Assembly: GCF_022565475.1 (NCBI RefSeq)
Contig: NZ_JAIUMR010000003.1
Coordinates: forward strand, 124,001 to 188,000
Reading direction: 5' to 3'
DNA length: 64,000 bases
DNA from: Aliidiomarina sp.
GTDB taxonomy: Bacteria > Pseudomonadota > Gammaproteobacteria > Enterobacterales > Alteromonadaceae
Shown here: positions 61,425 through 64,000 of the stretch, in pieces
Layout: each line of letters begins with the position of its first letter
Position numbering within the stretch: the stretch's first letter is position 1
Made by a program: the position numbers and the translations under genes
The notes under the pieces: generated by a model
What the model saw: only the letters and a program-made list of their open reading frames with translations
Database searches by the model: none
What the model was told of the DNA's origin: nothing

Positions 61425-64000
61425 ATGAGTCATTTACTCGATAAACTGCGCTTCTTCAACTTGAAGAAAGAGCCCTTTGCCAATGGCCATGGGGTCTCAA
61501 CCAATGAAGATCGCACCTGGGAACAAGGTTATCGCCAGCGTTGGCAGCACGATAAAGTAGTACGTTCTACTCACGGAGTAAACTGTACTGGATCGTGTAG
61601 CTGGAAAATCTATGTCAAGGATGGCCTCGTCACTTGGGAAACGCAACAAACGGATTACCCACGAACGCGCCCGGATCTACCTAATCATGAGCCGAGAGGC
61701 TGCCCTCGAGGCGCTAGCTACTCATGGTATATTTACAGCGCTAACCGCTTAAAGTATCCGAAAGTCCGTCAACAATTGATGAAGTTGTGGCGTGAAGCGA
61801 AAGAGCAACACAGCGACCCGGTGAAAGCCTGGGAATCGATTGTTTCTGATCCGGCGAAAGCTAAAAGTTATAAAGAACGCCGTGGTCTCGGTGGCTTTGT
61901 TCGTGCCTCATGGGACGAAGTCAATGAGTTGATTGCCGCGTCGAACGTTTACACAACCAAAGAATTCGGCCCTGACCGTGTAACCGGTTTTTCACCAATT
62001 CCGGCGATGTCGATGGTTTCGTACGCTGCTGGCGCACGGTATTTATCATTGATCGGTGGTAACTGCCTCAGTTTCTACGACTGGTACTGTGACCTCCCAC
62101 CCGCATCACCGCAGGTCTGGGGCGAGCAAACTGACGTGCCTGAATCAGCCGATTGGTATAACTCCAATTACATCATTGTTTGGGGCTCGAACGTACCGCA
62201 AACGCGTACGCCGGACGCTCACTTCTTAACGGAAGTTCGCTATAAAGGCACCAAAACCTGTGTAATTACCTCGGATTACTCAGAAGCATCGAAATTTGGT
62301 GATACTTGGTTAGCGCCACGCCAAGGTACCGATGCTGCGTTAGCGATGGCCTTCGGTCACGTGATTCTAAAAGAATTCCACGTGGATCAGCCCAGTGAAT
62401 ATTTCACGGACTACGTTCGCCGTTATACCGACATGCCAATGTTGGTCATGCTCGAAGAAGAAAATGGCAAGTTAACCCAAGGCCGTTTCCTGCGTGCAGC
62501 GGATCTTGTCGATAATTTAGGTGAAGACAACAACCCAGATTGGAAAACCATTGCGATTGATCGCAACGGTGACCGCTTAGTGAGTCCAAATGGTGCAATA
62601 GGCTATCGTTGGGGTCAAAAAGGTAAATGGAATCTCGAGCAAAAAGACCAGAAAGGCGACGTCGACTTACATCTTTCTCTGAAAGATCATGCCGATGATA
62701 TCGTCGATGTGGCGTTCCCTTACTTTGGCGGCAAGCCGCACGAGTATGAGTATTTCCAGCATACCGAACACGATGAAATTCAAATGCGGAAAATCCCAGC
62801 GAAGCGTGTTCAGCTTGTCAATGGCGAGTCTGCGTTAGTCGCAACGGTATTTGATTTAATGCTGGCAAACTATGGTGTCGACAACGGCTTGAGGGATCCC
62901 AATCGTGCGCAAAGCTACGATGACAGCGTACCTTATACGCCAGCATGGCAACAGCCGATTACCGGTGTAGATCCGAAAGATGTGATTCGAGTTGCGCGGG
63001 AGTTTGGCCGCAACGCCGATAAAACCAAAGGCCGTTCGATGGTGATCGTTGGTGCCGCACTCAACCACTGGTATCACATGGACATGAACTACCGTGGTTT
63101 GATCAACATGCTGATGATGTGTGGCTGTATTGGTCAAAGTGGCGGCGGCTGGGCACATTACGTCGGCCAAGAAAAACTTCGTCCGCAAACGGGCTGGGCG
63201 CCACTCGCGTTTGGATTGGATTGGCAGCGTCCACCACGCCACATGAACGGCACCTCATTTTTCTATAATCACTCGAGCCAATGGCGTTACGAGAAATTAG
63301 AAATGACCGAAGTGGTTTCACCACTAGCGAATCCGAACAAATGGAAGTCGAGCATTATTGACTACAACACGCGCGCGGAACGCATGGGCTGGTTACCGAG
63401 TGCGCCACAATTAGGCACCAATCCGCTGGGTATTGCTGCAGCAGCTGAGAAAGCTAGCATGGACGTCAAAGACTATGTGGTTGATCAGCTGAAAAGCGGC
63501 AGCTTGAAGTTTGCTTGTGAGCAACCGGAGAGTCCGCAGAACTTCCCGCGGAACATGTTTATTTGGCGCTCAAACCTGCTCGGGTCATCGGGTAAAGGCC
63601 ATGAGTACATGCTTAAGCATTTACTGGGCACCAAGCATGGATTGCTGGGCAAAGACTTAGGTGAGTTCGGTGGTCAGAAGCCAGAGGACGTTGAATGGGG
63701 CGGCGAAGGTGCTGAGGGTAAAGTCGATCTTTGGGTCACTTTAGACTTCCGCATGTCGACCACCTGCTTGTATTCCGACATCGTTCTTCCGACCGCGACT
63801 TGGTATGAAAAAGACGACATGAATACCTCGGATATGCATCCGTTTATTCACCCGTTAACTGCCGCGGTTGACCCTGTTTGGGAAGCACGTAGTGACTGGG
63901 AAATTTTCAAAGGTATCGCCAAGGAATTCTCGCGGGTTTGTGTCGGTCACCTCGGTGTAGAGAAAGACCTCGTCACCGTGCCGATGCAGCACGATACGCC
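61425..64000 (+). CDS. narG: Respiratory nitrate reductase alpha subunit NarG (3' end outside window)
   Basis: At least 858 codons of the molybdenum-containing catalytic subunit. The FS0 4Fe-4S ligands His-Gly-Val-Asn-Cys-Thr-Gly-Ser-Cys and a later Arg-Gly-Cys-Pro-Arg-Gly-Ala-Ser are present, and the Mo-ligating Asp lies in Asp-Trp-Tyr-Cys-Asp-Leu-Pro-Pro. The start has no twin-arginine signal, as expected for cytoplasm-facing NarG. Preceded by FNR and NarL-type sites. narHJI should follow beyond the window. The frame runs open to the last base. Confidence 0.97.
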   Translation, partial: MSHLLDKLRFFNLKKEPFANGHGVSTNEDRTWEQGYRQRWQHDKVVRSTHGVNCTGSCSWKIYVKDGLVTWETQQTDYPRTRPDLPNHEPRGCPRGASYSWYIYSANRLKYPKVRQQLMKLWREAKEQHSDPVKAWESIVSDPAKAKSYKERRGLGGFVRASWDEVNELIAASNVYTTKEFGPDRVTGFSPIPAMSMVSYAAGARYLSLIGGNCLSFYDWYCDLPPASPQVWGEQTDVPESADWYNSNYIIVWGSNVPQTRTPDAHFLTEVRYKGTKTCVITSDYSEASKFGDTWLAPRQGTDAALAMAFGHVILKEFHVDQPSEYFTDYVRRYTDMPMLVMLEEENGKLTQGRFLRAADLVDNLGEDNNPDWKTIAIDRNGDRLVSPNGAIGYRWGQKGKWNLEQKDQKGDVDLHLSLKDHADDIVDVAFPYFGGKPHEYEYFQHTEHDEIQMRKIPAKRVQLVNGESALVATVFDLMLANYGVDNGLRDPNRAQSYDDSVPYTPAWQQPITGVDPKDVIRVAREFGRNADKTKGRSMVIVGAALNHWYHMDMNYRGLINMLMMCGCIGQSGGGWAHYVGQEKLRPQTGWAPLAFGLDWQRPPRHMNGTSFFYNHSSQWRYEKLEMTEVVSPLANPNKWKSSIIDYNTRAERMGWLPSAPQLGTNPLGIAAAAEKASMDVKDYVVDQLKSGSLKFACEQPESPQNFPRNMFIWRSNLLGSSGKGHEYMLKHLLGTKHGLLGKDLGEFGGQKPEDVEWGGEGAEGKVDLWVTLDFRMSTTCLYSDIVLPTATWYEKDDMNTSDMHPFIHPLTAAVDPVWEARSDWEIFKGIAKEFSRVCVGHLGVEKDLVTVPMQHDT

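Overview
The window reads as chromosomal DNA of a motile, nitrate-respiring gammaproteobacterium with a GC content near 50%. The evidence is the FlhDC-controlled flagellar cluster, RlmJ, TrhP with a YfhL-type ferredoxin, NarXL/NarK/NarG and an FNR-type regulatory site. A marine Alteromonadales relative (for example Idiomarinaceae) would fit, but no rRNA or other taxonomic marker is present, so this is an inference only.

Positions 1-24920 form a flagellar cluster with an interruption. fliE (cut by the window edge) and flaG lie at the left. They are followed by unrelated genes (an EamA transporter, a small secreted protein, a DCC-family protein). Next comes an integron-like cassette cluster at about 3.2-6.25 kb with at least two convincing attC sites, a reversed yefM-yoeB toxin-antitoxin cassette, an orphan 224-aa protein, a lipoprotein and three GNAT genes or fragments, but no integrase. 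The flagellar genes then resume: two flagellins sharing a nearly identical 3' tract, a PilZ/degenerate HD-GYP protein, fliD-fliS-fliT-fliK-like-fhlB, flhDC, motAB, and flhB-flhA-flhF-flhG-like-fliA. Sigma-28 promoters (TAAA-N15-GCCGATAA or close) precede flaG, both flagellins, fliD and motA, and fliA at the end of the cluster encodes that sigma factor. FlhF carries a C-terminal extension of about 360 residues. The gene in the flhG position has lost the MinD-type ATPase motifs but keeps the N-terminal DQAxxLR motif.

Positions 24.9-41.8 kb are mixed housekeeping and accessory genes: a serine beta-lactamase-fold hydrolase, a DUF389 membrane protein, rlmJ, a lipoprotein CpdB, an OmpA-family porin, an NRAMP-like transporter lacking the usual TM1 metal motif, and a membrane-anchored orphan. 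They are followed by a three-gene operon (glutaryl-CoA dehydrogenase, fused 2-oxoacid dehydrogenase E1 alpha-beta, malonyltransferase-like protein) and the yfhL-trhP pair. Two copies of a dispersed GGCTCGGAGCC paired repeat and a 4 x 13 bp tandem repeat lie between genes.

Positions 41.8-64 kb are a nitrate-respiration island. A candidate Moco riboswitch leads moaA-mobA-moaB-moaC-moaD-moaE-modABC (cofactor synthesis and molybdate import). A GAF-GGDEF-EAL protein follows, then moeA and narL on the minus strand, narK, narX on the minus strand and the start of narG. FNR-type and NarL-type sites lie upstream of narK and narG. Inside this island, separating narL from narX, sits an inserted block: an ArsR-family persulfide-sensor-like repressor, a DUF2892 protein, and an RND pump with its adaptor. 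Two identical-arm dyads (ATTAG-N6-CTAAT) precede the regulator and the DUF2892 gene.
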